Shown: positions 25,592-35,150, counted from the first letter of the stretch. The stretch: 49,217 nt of DNA from Flavobacteriaceae bacterium UBA980 (GCA_002292265.1 DBBQ01000007.1:1-49217), one strand, 5' to 3'. Program-made: numbers and translations. Notes: generated by a model not told the origin, from the letters alone.

Positions 25592-26887
25592 TTATCCTCC
25601 GAAATCATCGAAGCGAACGTTTTCTGGTGGAACTCCAAAGTCCTCTGCCATGCGTTCTATCGCTTGATTCATTAAGGGTGGTCCACAGAAATATACTTCA
25701 ATGTCTTCTGGGGCATCGTGTGTTGTGAGATATTGATCAATAACCACCTGATGCACAAAGCCTGTAAAGCCGTCCCCCTCAGAGTCTAGATTTGCTTTTT
25801 CCTTCCAATTATCCTCTTCTACGGGTTCGGATAACGCGATGTAGAATTTAAAATTTGGATAGTCTTTTTCCAAAGCCCTAAAGTGGTCTACATAGAACAA
25901 TTCTCTCTTCGAACGACCCCCGTACCAGAAAGTTACCTTGCGTCCTGTCTGTAGAGTTCTAAATAATTCGTATAAATGTGAACGCATGGGAGCCATTCCT
26001 GCACCCCCACCTACGTAAAGCATTTCTGCATCAGATTCATTTATAAAGAACTCGCCATAAGGACCTGAAATGGTCACTTTATCTCCTGGTTTTTTTGAGA
26101 AGATATACGAAGAAGCGACTCCAGGATTGACATCCATCCAATCGTTTTTTGAACGGTCAAAGGGAGGAGTAGCAATTCGAACATTCAACATAATTTCTTT
26201 TCCTTCTGCAGGAAAAGAGGCCATGGAATAAGCGCGTTCTACCGTTTCTGTATTTTTCATCACCAACGGCCAAAGCTTGAATTTGTCCCATTCCAATTTG
26301 AATTTATCGGGTTCACCAGGATGTTCTTCGGGGTGTGCAGAGATATCAATATCATCGAACTTGACCTCGCATTGGGGAATTTCTATTTGAATATACCCTC
26401 CCGCTTTGTAGTCCATTTCCTCAGGAATTTTAACTACAAATTCTTTTATAAATGAGGCCACATTCCAATTACGAACTACGGTAGCCTCGTATTTCTTGAT
26501 TCCGAAAACTTCTTCAGGAACCTGAATGACCATATCCTCTTTTACTTTTACCTGACAGCCTAGACGCCATCCTTCAGCGACTTCTTTTCTCGAAAAATGT
26601 GGTGCTTCAGTAGGTAAAATTTCTCCTCCTCCTTCTAATACCTGACATTTACACTGGATACAAGTTCCACCACCACCGCATGCGGAGGGCAGAAAGATTT
26701 TATTATTTCCCAGCGTACTCAAAAGTGTACTTCCAGAAGAAACCTCCACTTGATTGTCTCCATTAATCTGAAGTGAAACAGGACCAGAAGGCAATAATTT
26801 TGCTTTGGCTCCCAAAAGCATTCCAACCAATAAAAAAGTGATGGTCAAAAAGACGACGATACTCGCAATAACAACTGTATACTCCAT
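25592..26887 (-). CDS. nqrF: Na+-translocating NADH:quinone reductase subunit F
   Basis: A 431-residue subunit that receives electrons from NADH. One N-terminal membrane helix (about 5-27) is followed by a ferredoxin domain whose 2Fe-2S ligands are the cysteines in SACGGGGTCIQCKC plus the later cysteine in GWRLGCQV. Then comes an FAD domain with RAYSMASFP and an NADH-binding domain with GGGAGMAPMRSHL and FCGPPLMN. It is the last gene of nqrABCDEF, seven bases after nqrE, and ends just before the terminator at 25560-25586. NQR pumps Na+ while reducing quinone, common in marine flavobacteria. Confidence 0.97.
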   Translation of the reverse strand: MEYTVVIASIVVFLTITFLLVGMLLGAKAKLLPSGPVSLQINGDNQVEVSSGSTLLSTLGNNKIFLPSACGGGGTCIQCKCQVLEGGGEILPTEAPHFSRKEVAEGWRLGCQVKVKEDMVIQVPEEVFGIKKYEATVVRNWNVASFIKEFVVKIPEEMDYKAGGYIQIEIPQCEVKFDDIDISAHPEEHPGEPDKFKLEWDKFKLWPLVMKNTETVERAYSMASFPAEGKEIMLNVRIATPPFDRSKNDWMDVNPGVASSYIFSKKPGDKVTISGPYGEFFINESDAEMLYVGGGAGMAPMRSHLYELFRTLQTGRKVTFWYGGRSKRELFYVDHFRALEKDYPNFKFYIALSEPVEEDNWKEKANLDSEGDGFTGFVHQVVIDQYLTTHDAPEDIEVYFCGPPLMNQAIERMAEDFGVPPENVRFDDFGG

Positions 26888-26894
26888 TCTTAAA

Positions 26895-27512
26895 TTATAA
26901 TTTAATTCCCATAAAACTCATAAAACCTAACGCCATAAGCCCCGTTATAATAAAGGTAATACCTAAACCACGAAGGGGAGCAGGGACGTTAGAGTACGTA
27001 ATTTTTTCACGAATCGCAGCAATGGCTAAAATCGCCAAAAGCCATCCAATTCCTGAACCGAATCCGTAAACCGCAGATTCTGCGACTCCAGAAAAATCTT
27101 TTTGTTGCATAAACAGTGAACCTCCCAATATGGCACAGTTTACCGCAATAAGTGGAAGAAAAATACCTAAAGCTCCATATAGTGCGGGTGCAAATTTTTC
27201 AACAATCATCTCAACCAACTGAACCATAGAAGCGATGACCGCGATAAACATGATAAAACTCAAAAAGCTCAGATCCAACTCCGCATAGGAGGAGTTTAAC
27301 CAAGCCAATGCCCCGGGTCGGAGCAGATAGGTGTCCAGTAAAAAGTTGATCGGTACCGTAATCGCCAAAACGAAGATAACCGCAAGCCCTAAACCTACTG
27401 CTGTTTTTACCGTTTTGGAAACGGCTAAATAAGAACACATCCCCAAGAAATAGGCAAAAATCATGTTCTCAATAAAGATACTTTTTACAAATAAATTTAA
27501 ATATGCTTCCAT
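26895..27512 (-). CDS. nqrE: Na+-translocating NADH:quinone reductase subunit E
   Basis: A 205-residue integral membrane subunit with six predicted helices, homologous to NqrD and RnfA. It helps hold the membrane 2Fe-2S centre shared with NqrD; a cysteine in MCSYLAVSK and one in AVNCAILGG fit the conserved positions. The frame is open upstream to 27560, but [19 protein letters not shown] at 27512 is the family start and leaves two bases after nqrD. The longer version would overlap nqrD by 46 bases without reason. Confidence 0.95.
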   Translation of the reverse strand: MEAYLNLFVKSIFIENMIFAYFLGMCSYLAVSKTVKTAVGLGLAVIFVLAITVPINFLLDTYLLRPGALAWLNSSYAELDLSFLSFIMFIAVIASMVQLVEMIVEKFAPALYGALGIFLPLIAVNCAILGGSLFMQQKDFSGVAESAVYGFGSGIGWLLAILAIAAIREKITYSNVPAPLRGLGITFIITGLMALGFMSFMGIKL

Positions 27513-27514
27513 GT

Positions 27515-28210
27515 TTAGTTCTTTTCGATTAGGGTTCGGTTTCTGTAGCGTTGCACCCAAATAATGAGTCCTACCGTAATCAAAGCCATAGGCGACAACA
27601 ACATCAAGCCGTTGTTAACATAACCCATCTCATAAAGGGCATCTGGGATTACTTGATATCCAAATAATTTTCCTGAACCGAACAACTCTCTAAAAAAAGC
27701 CACTAAGATGAGGATGAATCCATAACCTGCGGCGTTACCAATCCCATCTAGGAAGGATTTCCAAACCCCATTTCCTAGGGCAAAAGCTTCTAAGCGTCCC
27801 ATCACGATACAGTTGGTAATAATCAATCCGATAAAAATGGAAAGCTCTTTACTTACGTCATAGGCAAATGCGCGTAGCACTTGGTCAACCAAAATCACCA
27901 TGGAGGCAACGACGACCAATTGCACGATAATTCGGATCCGGTTAGGGATTAAATTTCTGAGTAAAGAGATGATGACGTTACTAGCAGCCATGACCGCCAT
28001 AACGGAGATACTCATCACCACAGCAGGTTTTAATTGTACTGTAATAGCTAAAGCAGAACAGATTCCCAAAACTTGAACGGTTATGGGATTGTTGTCGTCC
28101 ATAGGATCTGACAATAACTTCCGATTCTTTTTAGAAAAGAGCGGTTCTTTCTCTTTATTGACAAAGAGAACTGTAGGAGTCTCTTCGGTAGTGGGTTTGT
28201 TTTCTTCCAT
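27515..28210 (-). CDS. nqrD: Na+-translocating NADH:quinone reductase subunit D
   Basis: A 231-residue integral membrane subunit, sister of NqrE. The first 40 residues are a hydrophilic extension ([20 protein letters not shown]) absent from the shorter Vibrio protein as I recall it. Then follow [28 protein letters not shown] helices, about six in all, with the conserved cysteines in LGICSALA and [14 protein letters not shown] expected to bind the membrane 2Fe-2S cluster with NqrE. Gaps to its neighbours are two and four bases. Confidence 0.95.
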   Translation of the reverse strand: MEENKPTTEETPTVLFVNKEKEPLFSKKNRKLLSDPMDDNNPITVQVLGICSALAITVQLKPAVVMSISVMAVMAASNVIISLLRNLIPNRIRIIVQLVVVASMVILVDQVLRAFAYDVSKELSIFIGLIITNCIVMGRLEAFALGNGVWKSFLDGIGNAAGYGFILILVAFFRELFGSGKLFGYQVIPDALYEMGYVNNGLMLLSPMALITVGLIIWVQRYRNRTLIEKN

Positions 28211-28214
28211 TCGT

Positions 28215-28946
28215 CTAGTTGTTTAATGCAACAGTATTCTCTTTCGCTTGGAGATAAGGCAAATAATGAGTTAGGCGCTCGAGGATCATGTCAGTCACAC
28301 CGTCACCCGTAATGGTAGCCCCGGAAATCGCATCTACTTCGTGATCGTCTTTGTCTAAATCTTTCGGGTCATTATTCGTTTTGGAAACGTTGATACCCAC
28401 GAGATTACCCTTGGTGTCAAATACTTTTTCTCCTACAAAACGTTCTTGAAACCATTGCTGGGTAATCTCTGCTCCCAGTCCGGCTGTTTCTCCTGTGTGA
28501 TCAAATACCGCTCCTTTAATTGTATTTTTGTCTTCTTCCAAAGCAATGTAACCCCAGATGGCATTCCAAAGTCCCGCTCCGCGAAGAGGGATAATGTAGT
28601 ACTTTTCTCCTTCCACTTCTGCTTCATACATTGGGAAACGCTGAACAGATTTGGGTTTTTTCAGTTCGTTATTCAATTTAATTTCAAACGCACTTACTTT
28701 AGCATCCACAGCTCCAGATTGAGTAAGGGACAGTTCTGCGGTAATGTACTCACGGTACAATTTTTCTGCTTCTTCTCTGTCGGACTCTATCCCAATGGTT
28801 GCCAAAATATTTTGCATTTTTTCTTTTCTCACATTAGCATTTTGGAGGTCTTTTAGTGAACTCGCTGTAAAAGCCAACGAAGAAGCGACTACCAATACCA
28901 TAAGGGTAGCGAATAAAAAGGTGTATGCGTTGCTATCTCGATTCAT
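28215..28946 (-). CDS. nqrC: Na+-translocating NADH:quinone reductase subunit C
   Basis: A 243-residue subunit with one N-terminal membrane helix (about 9-29) and a periplasmic FMN-binding domain. The covalent FMN site DAISGATITG is intact (S208-G209-A210-T211); T211 is the expected threonine flavinylated by ApbE. LRGAGLWNAIWGYIAL and DHTGETAGLGAEI are further NqrC signatures. Electrons pass through this FMN on the periplasmic side. The gene lies three bases after nqrB and four before nqrD. Confidence 0.95.
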   Translation of the reverse strand: MNRDSNAYTFLFATLMVLVVASSLAFTASSLKDLQNANVRKEKMQNILATIGIESDREEAEKLYREYITAELSLTQSGAVDAKVSAFEIKLNNELKKPKSVQRFPMYEAEVEGEKYYIIPLRGAGLWNAIWGYIALEEDKNTIKGAVFDHTGETAGLGAEITQQWFQERFVGEKVFDTKGNLVGINVSKTNNDPKDLDKDDHEVDAISGATITGDGVTDMILERLTHYLPYLQAKENTVALNN

Positions 28947-28949
28947 TTT

Positions 28950-30113
28950 TTAAGCAGTTTTAAGTTCTTGTGTGGCAGCGGCCCAACGTTTTTTACGCTT
29001 TTTGATATTTCCATTTACGACGTAGTGATCTATGGTAGGGGCAAAAACATTCATCAATAAGATGGCAAGCATTACTCCTTCCGGATAGGCGGGATTAAAG
29101 ACGCGTATCATAATACAAAAAATACCGACTAAAAATCCGTAAATCCACTTTCCTTTGGTAGTTTGCGCTGCAGAGACAGGGTCTGTTGCCATAAATACAA
29201 TTCCAAAAGCAAATCCTCCTACTACCAGATGATTCATCCATGAAAAACTCATCAATTCGTTGGCTCCCCAAAGGTTAAAGAGTAAGCCCATAACGGCAGC
29301 TCCTAAAATTCCACCTGTGATAATACGCCAACTTCCTACTCCTGTTAAGATTAAAATCAAAGCTCCTACTGCTACAAAAAGAGTGGACGTTTCAGCTATG
29401 GAACCCGGGATGGATCCTTGAAACATTTCCATCATGGAGTAGTTTACTTCACCCCCAGCAGCAAGCGTACCCAATATGGTTTCCCCAGAAATTGCATCTA
29501 CATTCCCCGCTTCTGAAACCCAAACTTTGTTTCCCGACATATAGGTAGGGTAAGCAAAAAATGCAAAGGCACGTGCGGTTAATGCGGGGTTTAGAATATT
29601 CATTCCCGTCCCACCAAAAGCTTCTTTTGCTACTAATACTGCAAAAGCGGTTGAAATTCCAACCATCCAAAGCGGGATATCTACAGGCATGATCATGGGA
29701 ATGAGGAGTCCTGTGACTAAATAGCCTTCATTGACTTCGTGCCCGCGGTAAACGGCAAATCCAAATTCGATAGAGAGCCCTACAACGTAAGAAACAATGA
29801 TCATCGGAACAATCTTCCAAGCACCGTGAATAAAAGCATCCAAGAAGGTAAATGGTGCAGCTGTTTGTATGTAGTACTGATAGCCGGTATTGTAAATTCC
29901 ATAAATCAAAGCGGGCAACAAGGCAATGATTACCGTTACCATGGTGCGCTTTAAATCTACAGCATCGCGAATATGAGCTCCTTTTTTTGTAGTGTGATTC
30001 GGGACAAATAGAAACGTGTCAAACGCATTGATCGCTGGAGCAAATTTTTCAAATTTCTGTCCTTTGCCGAAAGGCTTTTTTAAATTGTCTAAACTTTTTC
30101 TAAGAAAATTCAT
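28950..30113 (-). CDS. nqrB: Na+-translocating NADH:quinone reductase subunit B
   Basis: A 387-residue polytopic membrane subunit, the main Na+-transporting core, homologous to RnfD. About ten helices are visible, along with NILNPALTARAFAFFAYP (an RnfD/NqrB signature) and FMATDPVSAAQTTKGKWIYG. The expected flavinylation site reads DAISGETILG (S209-G210-E211-T212); the alanine before the threonine, as in NqrC, is replaced by glutamate. T212 itself is present. The gene lies ten bases after nqrA. Homology and position leave no doubt about identity. Confidence 0.95.
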   Translation of the reverse strand: MNFLRKSLDNLKKPFGKGQKFEKFAPAINAFDTFLFVPNHTTKKGAHIRDAVDLKRTMVTVIIALLPALIYGIYNTGYQYYIQTAAPFTFLDAFIHGAWKIVPMIIVSYVVGLSIEFGFAVYRGHEVNEGYLVTGLLIPMIMPVDIPLWMVGISTAFAVLVAKEAFGGTGMNILNPALTARAFAFFAYPTYMSGNKVWVSEAGNVDAISGETILGTLAAGGEVNYSMMEMFQGSIPGSIAETSTLFVAVGALILILTGVGSWRIITGGILGAAVMGLLFNLWGANELMSFSWMNHLVVGGFAFGIVFMATDPVSAAQTTKGKWIYGFLVGIFCIMIRVFNPAYPEGVMLAILLMNVFAPTIDHYVVNGNIKKRKKRWAAATQELKTA

Positions 30114-30123
30114 AGTTATTTTA

Positions 30124-31482
30124 TTATCCTACTTCATTAATCATTAATTCAATCCCTTGACGGATGATCTCTTGGGCTTCTAATTTGGATGTATTGGCAT
30201 ATTCCACCAATCCAAAATCTTCAGGAACAACCTCGTAAATTCCCAAAGCTTCCATCTTTTCTATGTCTTCTATCATGCAGGCTTTGATGAGTTGCATGGG
30301 ATAAATCTCCAAGGGAAATATTTTTTCCATTTCACCCGTTACGACCAAGGCGCGTTCTTCACCGTTGAGGTTGGTATCCACATCAAACCCCTTCCGATTG
30401 AAAAGCCTGGAAAAAGAGGTATTGGACAAACTCAAAATATTGTTGTCCTTAAAGGGCAACCATCCAAACATCCGGTAGTTGTTTCCTTCGGGGATCACCG
30501 AAACTAAATTGTTATAAAATCCTAAGTACCCAGAAAGATCAGCTTGAGCACCCGTCAGTACATCTCCATTGATAATACGTACATACTCCTGATTCAGCCC
30601 TGCTTTTTCTAAAAAAGGAGCCAATGCAGATCCAATAAGCGTCTTAAAGTAAACGGGATTGTCCACAGCGTTTCCAGAAACAGCTATTGTTCGTTGAGGA
30701 GAAAAAGTACCCGTACTTATAAATCTCCCTAGGTTTGCAACATCCTCAGCATTGACTGTCCAAACGCGTTCTCCCATGTTTAGGGGCGTAATATTTTGTA
30801 TGTGTAAACTCAAATTCCCCGCAGGATGTGGCCCCTCAACAGTGTAGTACTGCACTCCCTCTACTGTTTGAAAATATCCCATCTGGACTTTATCTGTTCC
30901 CAAAAATATAGGCTGATCTACCAGTTTGTTGAGCAAATCAATTCCCAATTGAAATTCCTTCTGGTCATCTTTTAGCACAAAGCGAAGATCTTCACTCAGA
31001 GGGTTCGTCTTGACTGTATTGACAAAAATGGCTTTTGGAGTATCATTGGGATTTGCGATGATACCGTAAGGACGCTGATGAATAAAAGGCCAATTACCGC
31101 TCTCCATCAATAGGGCCTTCAATTGCTCCCGATCAATTTTTTCCCAACCCTGAACAGAATGGGATACGGATTTTTGTGTTTTGGAAGCCGATATGCAAAT
31201 TCTTTCAATTTTTCGTTTGGGACCCCGCTCAATGGCAGTTATTGTACCCGAAACAGGGGAAACAAATTTGATATCGGGATTTTTTTTACTGAAGAAGATC
31301 GGAGTACCTGCCTCAACTTGTGCTCCTTCTTTACAAATAAGCTTGGGGATGGTTCCAAAAAAATCATCAGGGTTTAGGGCAAAAGTGGTCGCTGAAGTTG
31401 TGTTTTCAAGTCTTTTTTCAGCTTTGCCTTTAATGTTCAGATTCGCGCCTCTGTGGGGTCGAATTCTTTTTATCACTTCCAT
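30124..31482 (-). CDS. nqrA: Na+-translocating NADH:quinone reductase subunit A
   Basis: A 452-residue peripheral cytoplasmic subunit, first gene of the nqr operon. RPHRGANLNIKGKAEK at the N-terminus, an early barrel-sandwich segment (CKEGAQVEAGTPIFFSKK) and the central VEGPHPAGNLSLHI motif are typical. The subunit contributes to quinone binding. The frame is open to 31509, but the promoter -7 box (31507-31514) overlaps that first codon, so the ATG at 31482 (MEVIKRIRPHRG) is chosen. Confidence 0.95.
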   Translation of the reverse strand: MEVIKRIRPHRGANLNIKGKAEKRLENTTSATTFALNPDDFFGTIPKLICKEGAQVEAGTPIFFSKKNPDIKFVSPVSGTITAIERGPKRKIERICISASKTQKSVSHSVQGWEKIDREQLKALLMESGNWPFIHQRPYGIIANPNDTPKAIFVNTVKTNPLSEDLRFVLKDDQKEFQLGIDLLNKLVDQPIFLGTDKVQMGYFQTVEGVQYYTVEGPHPAGNLSLHIQNITPLNMGERVWTVNAEDVANLGRFISTGTFSPQRTIAVSGNAVDNPVYFKTLIGSALAPFLEKAGLNQEYVRIINGDVLTGAQADLSGYLGFYNNLVSVIPEGNNYRMFGWLPFKDNNILSLSNTSFSRLFNRKGFDVDTNLNGEERALVVTGEMEKIFPLEIYPMQLIKACMIEDIEKMEALGIYEVVPEDFGLVEYANTSKLEAQEIIRQGIELMINEVG

Positions 31483-31506
31483 TAAAAATCTAATTCTAAA
31501 ATCCTT

Positions 31507-31514
31507 CAAATTTA
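31507..31514 (-). promoter_or_regulatory. -7 element of the nqrABCDEF promoter
   Basis: On the minus strand TAAATTTG (31507-31514) matches TAnnTTTG and is 24 bases before the nqrA ATG. A TTG lies 24 bases further up, one base beyond the usual spacing. Confidence 0.5.
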
Positions 31515-31650
31515 CTAACTAAACCGCTTTGGAGAAAACAAATAATAAGGGAAATCATCTATTTATATTCATTCTAAATAGCTGTTGAACCTTTTTATAT
31601 ATAAAGCTCTGATTTGGTCAACACAAACTGAACATTTACATTTACCCGTG

Positions 31651-32934
31651 ATGAAAAAAGATTTCTTTGCATTTTTTACAAGTAAAAAAAACTTCTTCCT
31701 TGGGATAGGGGTCCTTGTGCTTCAGTTTGCCAATTTGAGAGCTCAAGTGGTATATGAATACGCCCCCCCCGAACACATCAAATCCATCCAATTTTACGGA
31801 ACCGAAAACACAGAGAATTTTCCTTTAGTATCCTTGGGTGAAAAAATTAATTTACTTTTTGATGACCTCAGGGGTACTGAAGAAGATTATTACTATAAAA
31901 TTAAACACTTTAACCACGATTGGACTCCTTCTGCTCTTTTTCAAAATGAATACTTAGAAGGTTATGACAATCTTCGGATTGACGACTACAACACTTCGTT
32001 CAATACCCTACAAACCTACACTCATTATCGTTTGCAACTCCCCAATGAAGCGGTTCAGTTTAAAGTCTCAGGAAATTATCTTTTAGAAATTTATGACACG
32101 TATGATACACTAGTTTTTTCCAGACGATTCTGTCTTTTTGAAGAACAAGCAAGTGTTCAAACAGCGGTTTACAGACCGCAAAACATGAATCGATTCAACA
32201 CCCATCAGTCCCTTCATTTTTCAATCACACCCTACCAAGGAGTTTTTAGAAATCCAGAACAAACACTAGCTGTGCATTTGCTTCAAAATAGACAATGGGA
32301 CTCCGACCTTACAGGAATAAAGCCACAATATTTTTCGGGGAGCACTTTAGAGTACCGGTATGAGGCTCCTACACAATACGAAGGGGGGAATGAATTTTAT
32401 TTTTTTGACACTAAAGACCTCAGAGTGACAAGCCCAAACATCAGTTATATCGAACGGAATCAAGTCTATGAGACTTATTTAAACTTGGATGTTTCACGCC
32501 TCAATGTGCCCTATACATTTGCCCCTGATCGTAATGGTGGGTTTCAAATTAGAAATATCATGAGACCCGGAAATCCAAATATCGAAGCGGATTACAGCTT
32601 TGTACATTTTAGTCTGGCCGCCGATTTTGAGCTGAATGGAGAAGAAATATACATTTACGGTAGCTTTAACAACTATCACCTCAGCGATGCGAATCGAATG
32701 TATTACAATCCCTCCTTAGAAATTTACGAAGGAGTATTGCTTTTAAAGCAAGGTTTTTACAATTATAAATATGTGATCAAACAAGGAAACCTCCTCAATA
32801 AAAATGTGTTAAGCGGAACACATGCACTCACCGAAAACGATTATTTGGTCTTAGTTTACTACAGAGCTATTGGTGCCCAATACGATGCTTTGATTGGAAT
32901 TGGAAGGACAAATTCTTTTGAATTGCAAAATTAG
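31651..32934 (+). CDS. Type IX secretion system Plug-domain protein (DUF5103)
   Basis: A 427-residue secreted protein with a signal peptide ending near LRAQ and the DUF5103 domain. In Flavobacterium johnsoniae the Plug protein with this domain closes the periplasmic side of the SprA translocon of the type IX secretion system. Characteristic phrases are IKSIQFYGTENTENFPLVSLGE and the later SFNTLQTYTHYRLQLP. The C-terminal part (ADFELNGEEIYIYGSFNNYH) resembles a carbohydrate-binding-like beta sandwich. The frame opens at 31585, but MKKDFFAFF at 31651 begins the signal peptide. A run of eight C residues (31763-31770) lies early in the gene. No other T9SS gene is adjacent. Confidence 0.82.
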   Translation: MKKDFFAFFTSKKNFFLGIGVLVLQFANLRAQVVYEYAPPEHIKSIQFYGTENTENFPLVSLGEKINLLFDDLRGTEEDYYYKIKHFNHDWTPSALFQNEYLEGYDNLRIDDYNTSFNTLQTYTHYRLQLPNEAVQFKVSGNYLLEIYDTYDTLVFSRRFCLFEEQASVQTAVYRPQNMNRFNTHQSLHFSITPYQGVFRNPEQTLAVHLLQNRQWDSDLTGIKPQYFSGSTLEYRYEAPTQYEGGNEFYFFDTKDLRVTSPNISYIERNQVYETYLNLDVSRLNVPYTFAPDRNGGFQIRNIMRPGNPNIEADYSFVHFSLAADFELNGEEIYIYGSFNNYHLSDANRMYYNPSLEIYEGVLLLKQGFYNYKYVIKQGNLLNKNVLSGTHALTENDYLVLVYYRAIGAQYDALIGIGRTNSFELQN

Positions 32935-33002
32935 CATCTCTTTCCTGCACAAACAAAGGTTTTTTTAGTACCTTTAATTTGAATTTGACTAAACAACCAG
33001 CT

Positions 33003-33389
33003 GTGATACAACAAATTACAAGAGGGATAAAAATTTCTGTCGAAACAAAATTCGAGGGTAGCTTTCTTAAAGAAAATATACCCCACCATGCCTTCCTCTA
33101 TTTTATCACAATTGAAAATCAGAGTAAAAATGTAGTCCAACTCTTGTCAAGGCATTGGAAAATCCAAGAAGCTATCAACAGATCCCAATACGTTAATGGC
33201 GCAGGAGTAGTTGGGAAAAAGCCGGTACTTCGCCCAGGAGAAACCCACACCTATCAGTCGGGTAGCTTGATCACTTCCCCTATTGGCTCCATGTGTGGAA
33301 CTTTTATCATGATCAATTTTACAACCGCTAAAAAGTTTAATGTGGAGGTCCCCTGCTTTAAACTCAATGTTCCCTACATTCTCAATTAG
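33003..33389 (+). CDS. apaG: ApaG domain protein, probable GTG start
   Basis: A 128-residue fibronectin-like ApaG protein. ITRGIKISVETKFEG opens the domain, LLSRHWKIQEAI is its central strand, and GVVGKKPVLRPGETHTYQSG followed by SPIGSMCGTFIMIN is the most conserved part. ApaG was linked to Co2+/Mg2+ efflux by genetics in Salmonella, but its biochemical role is unknown. The open frame reaches 32979 with a TTG. GTG at 33003 gives MIQQITRGIKISV, which matches the family start. The nearest -7-like sequence is TACCTTTA at 32969-32976. Confidence 0.88.
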   Translation: MIQQITRGIKISVETKFEGSFLKENIPHHAFLYFITIENQSKNVVQLLSRHWKIQEAINRSQYVNGAGVVGKKPVLRPGETHTYQSGSLITSPIGSMCGTFIMINFTTAKKFNVEVPCFKLNVPYILN

Positions 33390-33407
33390 GAACGGGTAAA
33401 ACCTCAC

Positions 33408-33437
33408 TTGTTTTCTCAGGATAAATCAATACTTTTA
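33408..33437 (+). promoter_or_regulatory. Promoter of pruA
   Basis: TTG (33408-33410), a 19-base spacer and TACTTTTA (33430-33437) fit the Bacteroidetes promoter with one mismatch in the last base. The pruA ATG is 14 bases downstream. Confidence 0.45.
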
Positions 33438-33451
33438 GCAAAAAAATAATC

Positions 33452-35083
33452 ATGGCTAATCGAATTGCTCAAGTTCCCTATCCCACTAACGAACCCATTT
33501 TCTCCTATGCTCCTGGCAGTCCAGAGAAAAAGGAAGTTTTAGAAATGTACGAAAGGTTGTACACTACTACTACAGAAATTCCTATGCGAATCGGAAACCG
33601 AGACGTCACTACGGACGAAACAGCAAGTATGCACCCTCCACATGACCACCAGCATCAACTTGGAGTTTACCACAAAGCCAACAAAAAAAATATTGAAGAT
33701 GCCATTGCCACAGCTTTAGAAGCAAGAAAAGCATGGAGTCAGATGCCTTGGGAGTCTAGAGCAGCCATATTTTTAAAAGCTGCTGACCTCGTAGCAGGAC
33801 CCTATCGCGCAAAAATTAATGCTGCCACTATGCTAGCTCAATCCAAGACTATTTTTCAAGCGGAAATTGACGCCGCTTGCGAATACATCGATTTCCTGCG
33901 TTTTAATGTGCAATACATGCAGGAGATTTATGAAAATCAGCCTGAAAATAGCTCTGGAATCTGGAACCGTCTCAGCTACAGACCCTTGGAGGGATTTGTC
34001 TATGCGGTTAGTCCGTTTAACTTCACCGCCATTGCGGGAAATTTATCTGCCAGTGTAGCCATGATGGGAAATGTTGTCGTTTGGAAACCTAGTGATCATC
34101 AAGTTTTTTCTGCAAATGTGCTGATGGATGTCTTTAGAGAAGCGGGTCTTCCCGATGGTGTGATCAATATGGTTTTTGGCGACCCAGAAATGATCACCAA
34201 TACCGTGCTTGAAAGTCCAGATTTTGCCGGGATTCATTACACAGGTTCTACCACAGTTTTTAAAAATCTTTGGAGGAAAATTGGAACTCACATCGATCGG
34301 TATCGTTCTTATCCTCGCATTGTAGGGGAAACAGGAGGAAAAGATTTTATTATCGCTCACCCCTCTGCCAACCCAAAAGAAGTCGCTACAGGTATCATCC
34401 GTGGTGCTTTTGAATTTCAAGGACAAAAGTGTTCTGCAGCCTCACGAGTCTACCTTCCTCAATCTCTAGCTGAAAAAGTAATTGCCGAAGTAAAATCAGA
34501 CTTAAAAACCATCTCTATGGGATCACCCGCAGACTTTAAAAATTTCGTCACTGCGGTCATCCACAGAGGGGCCTATGACCGATTGGTCGCCGCTATCGAA
34601 CAAATTAAAAAAGAACAGGATGTAGAAATTGTAGCAGGAGGAGGCTATGACGACTCCAAAGGTTATTTTGTTGAACCCACCGTGGTACTAACAACAAATC
34701 CTCATTACGACACGATGAGCCGTGAACTTTTTGGCCCTTTAGTGACGCTGTATGTTTATCCTGACGCGGAGTGGAGTAACACCTTGAATCTGGTGGATCA
34801 AACTTCTGAATATGCCTTAACAGGGGCCGTTTATTCGCAAGATCGATATGCACTGGAAGAAGCGCTTACTGCTTTAGAAAACAGTGCTGGGAATTTTTAC
34901 ATCAATGACAAACCCACTGGCGCTGTGGTGGGACAACAACCTTTTGGTGGTGCTAGAGGCTCAGGAACCAATGACAAAGCAGGCTCGTCCTTAAATCTCT
35001 TGCGTTGGGTATCACCCCGACTCATCAAAGAGACCTTTGTCCCTGCATCCGATTATCGTTATCCCTTTTTGGAGGAAAATTAA
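33452..35083 (+). CDS. pruA: L-glutamate gamma-semialdehyde (1-pyrroline-5-carboxylate) dehydrogenase
   Basis: A 543-residue aldehyde dehydrogenase oxidising glutamate semialdehyde to glutamate with NAD+, the second step of proline breakdown. The catalytic cysteine is in FEFQGQKCSAASRVY and the general-base glutamate in RIVGETGGKDFI; PFNFTAIAGNLSASVAMMGN and KPSDHQVFSA line the NAD+ site. It is the stand-alone, mitochondrial-like form and not a PutA fusion. No proline dehydrogenase gene is adjacent. Length is normal for this subfamily. Confidence 0.95.
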   Translation: MANRIAQVPYPTNEPIFSYAPGSPEKKEVLEMYERLYTTTTEIPMRIGNRDVTTDETASMHPPHDHQHQLGVYHKANKKNIEDAIATALEARKAWSQMPWESRAAIFLKAADLVAGPYRAKINAATMLAQSKTIFQAEIDAACEYIDFLRFNVQYMQEIYENQPENSSGIWNRLSYRPLEGFVYAVSPFNFTAIAGNLSASVAMMGNVVVWKPSDHQVFSANVLMDVFREAGLPDGVINMVFGDPEMITNTVLESPDFAGIHYTGSTTVFKNLWRKIGTHIDRYRSYPRIVGETGGKDFIIAHPSANPKEVATGIIRGAFEFQGQKCSAASRVYLPQSLAEKVIAEVKSDLKTISMGSPADFKNFVTAVIHRGAYDRLVAAIEQIKKEQDVEIVAGGGYDDSKGYFVEPTVVLTTNPHYDTMSRELFGPLVTLYVYPDAEWSNTLNLVDQTSEYALTGAVYSQDRYALEEALTALENSAGNFYINDKPTGAVVGQQPFGGARGSGTNDKAGSSLNLLRWVSPRLIKETFVPASDYRYPFLEEN

Positions 35084-35150
35084 TTCCTCCTTTCAGTGTT
35101 ACATTTTGAGTGCTCGTTCGTCTTATGAACGAAACGAATACCCCACTCTT

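Noticed and set aside
28446..28856. 136-codon plus-strand frame inside nqrC
   Set aside because: It is a shadow of nqrC, whose FMN site and operon position are clear.
35110..35136. Inverted repeat TCGTTC/GAACGA between pruA and the frameshifted gene
   Set aside because: Only a 6-bp stem with a 7-base loop and no T-run; not convincing as a terminator or operator.
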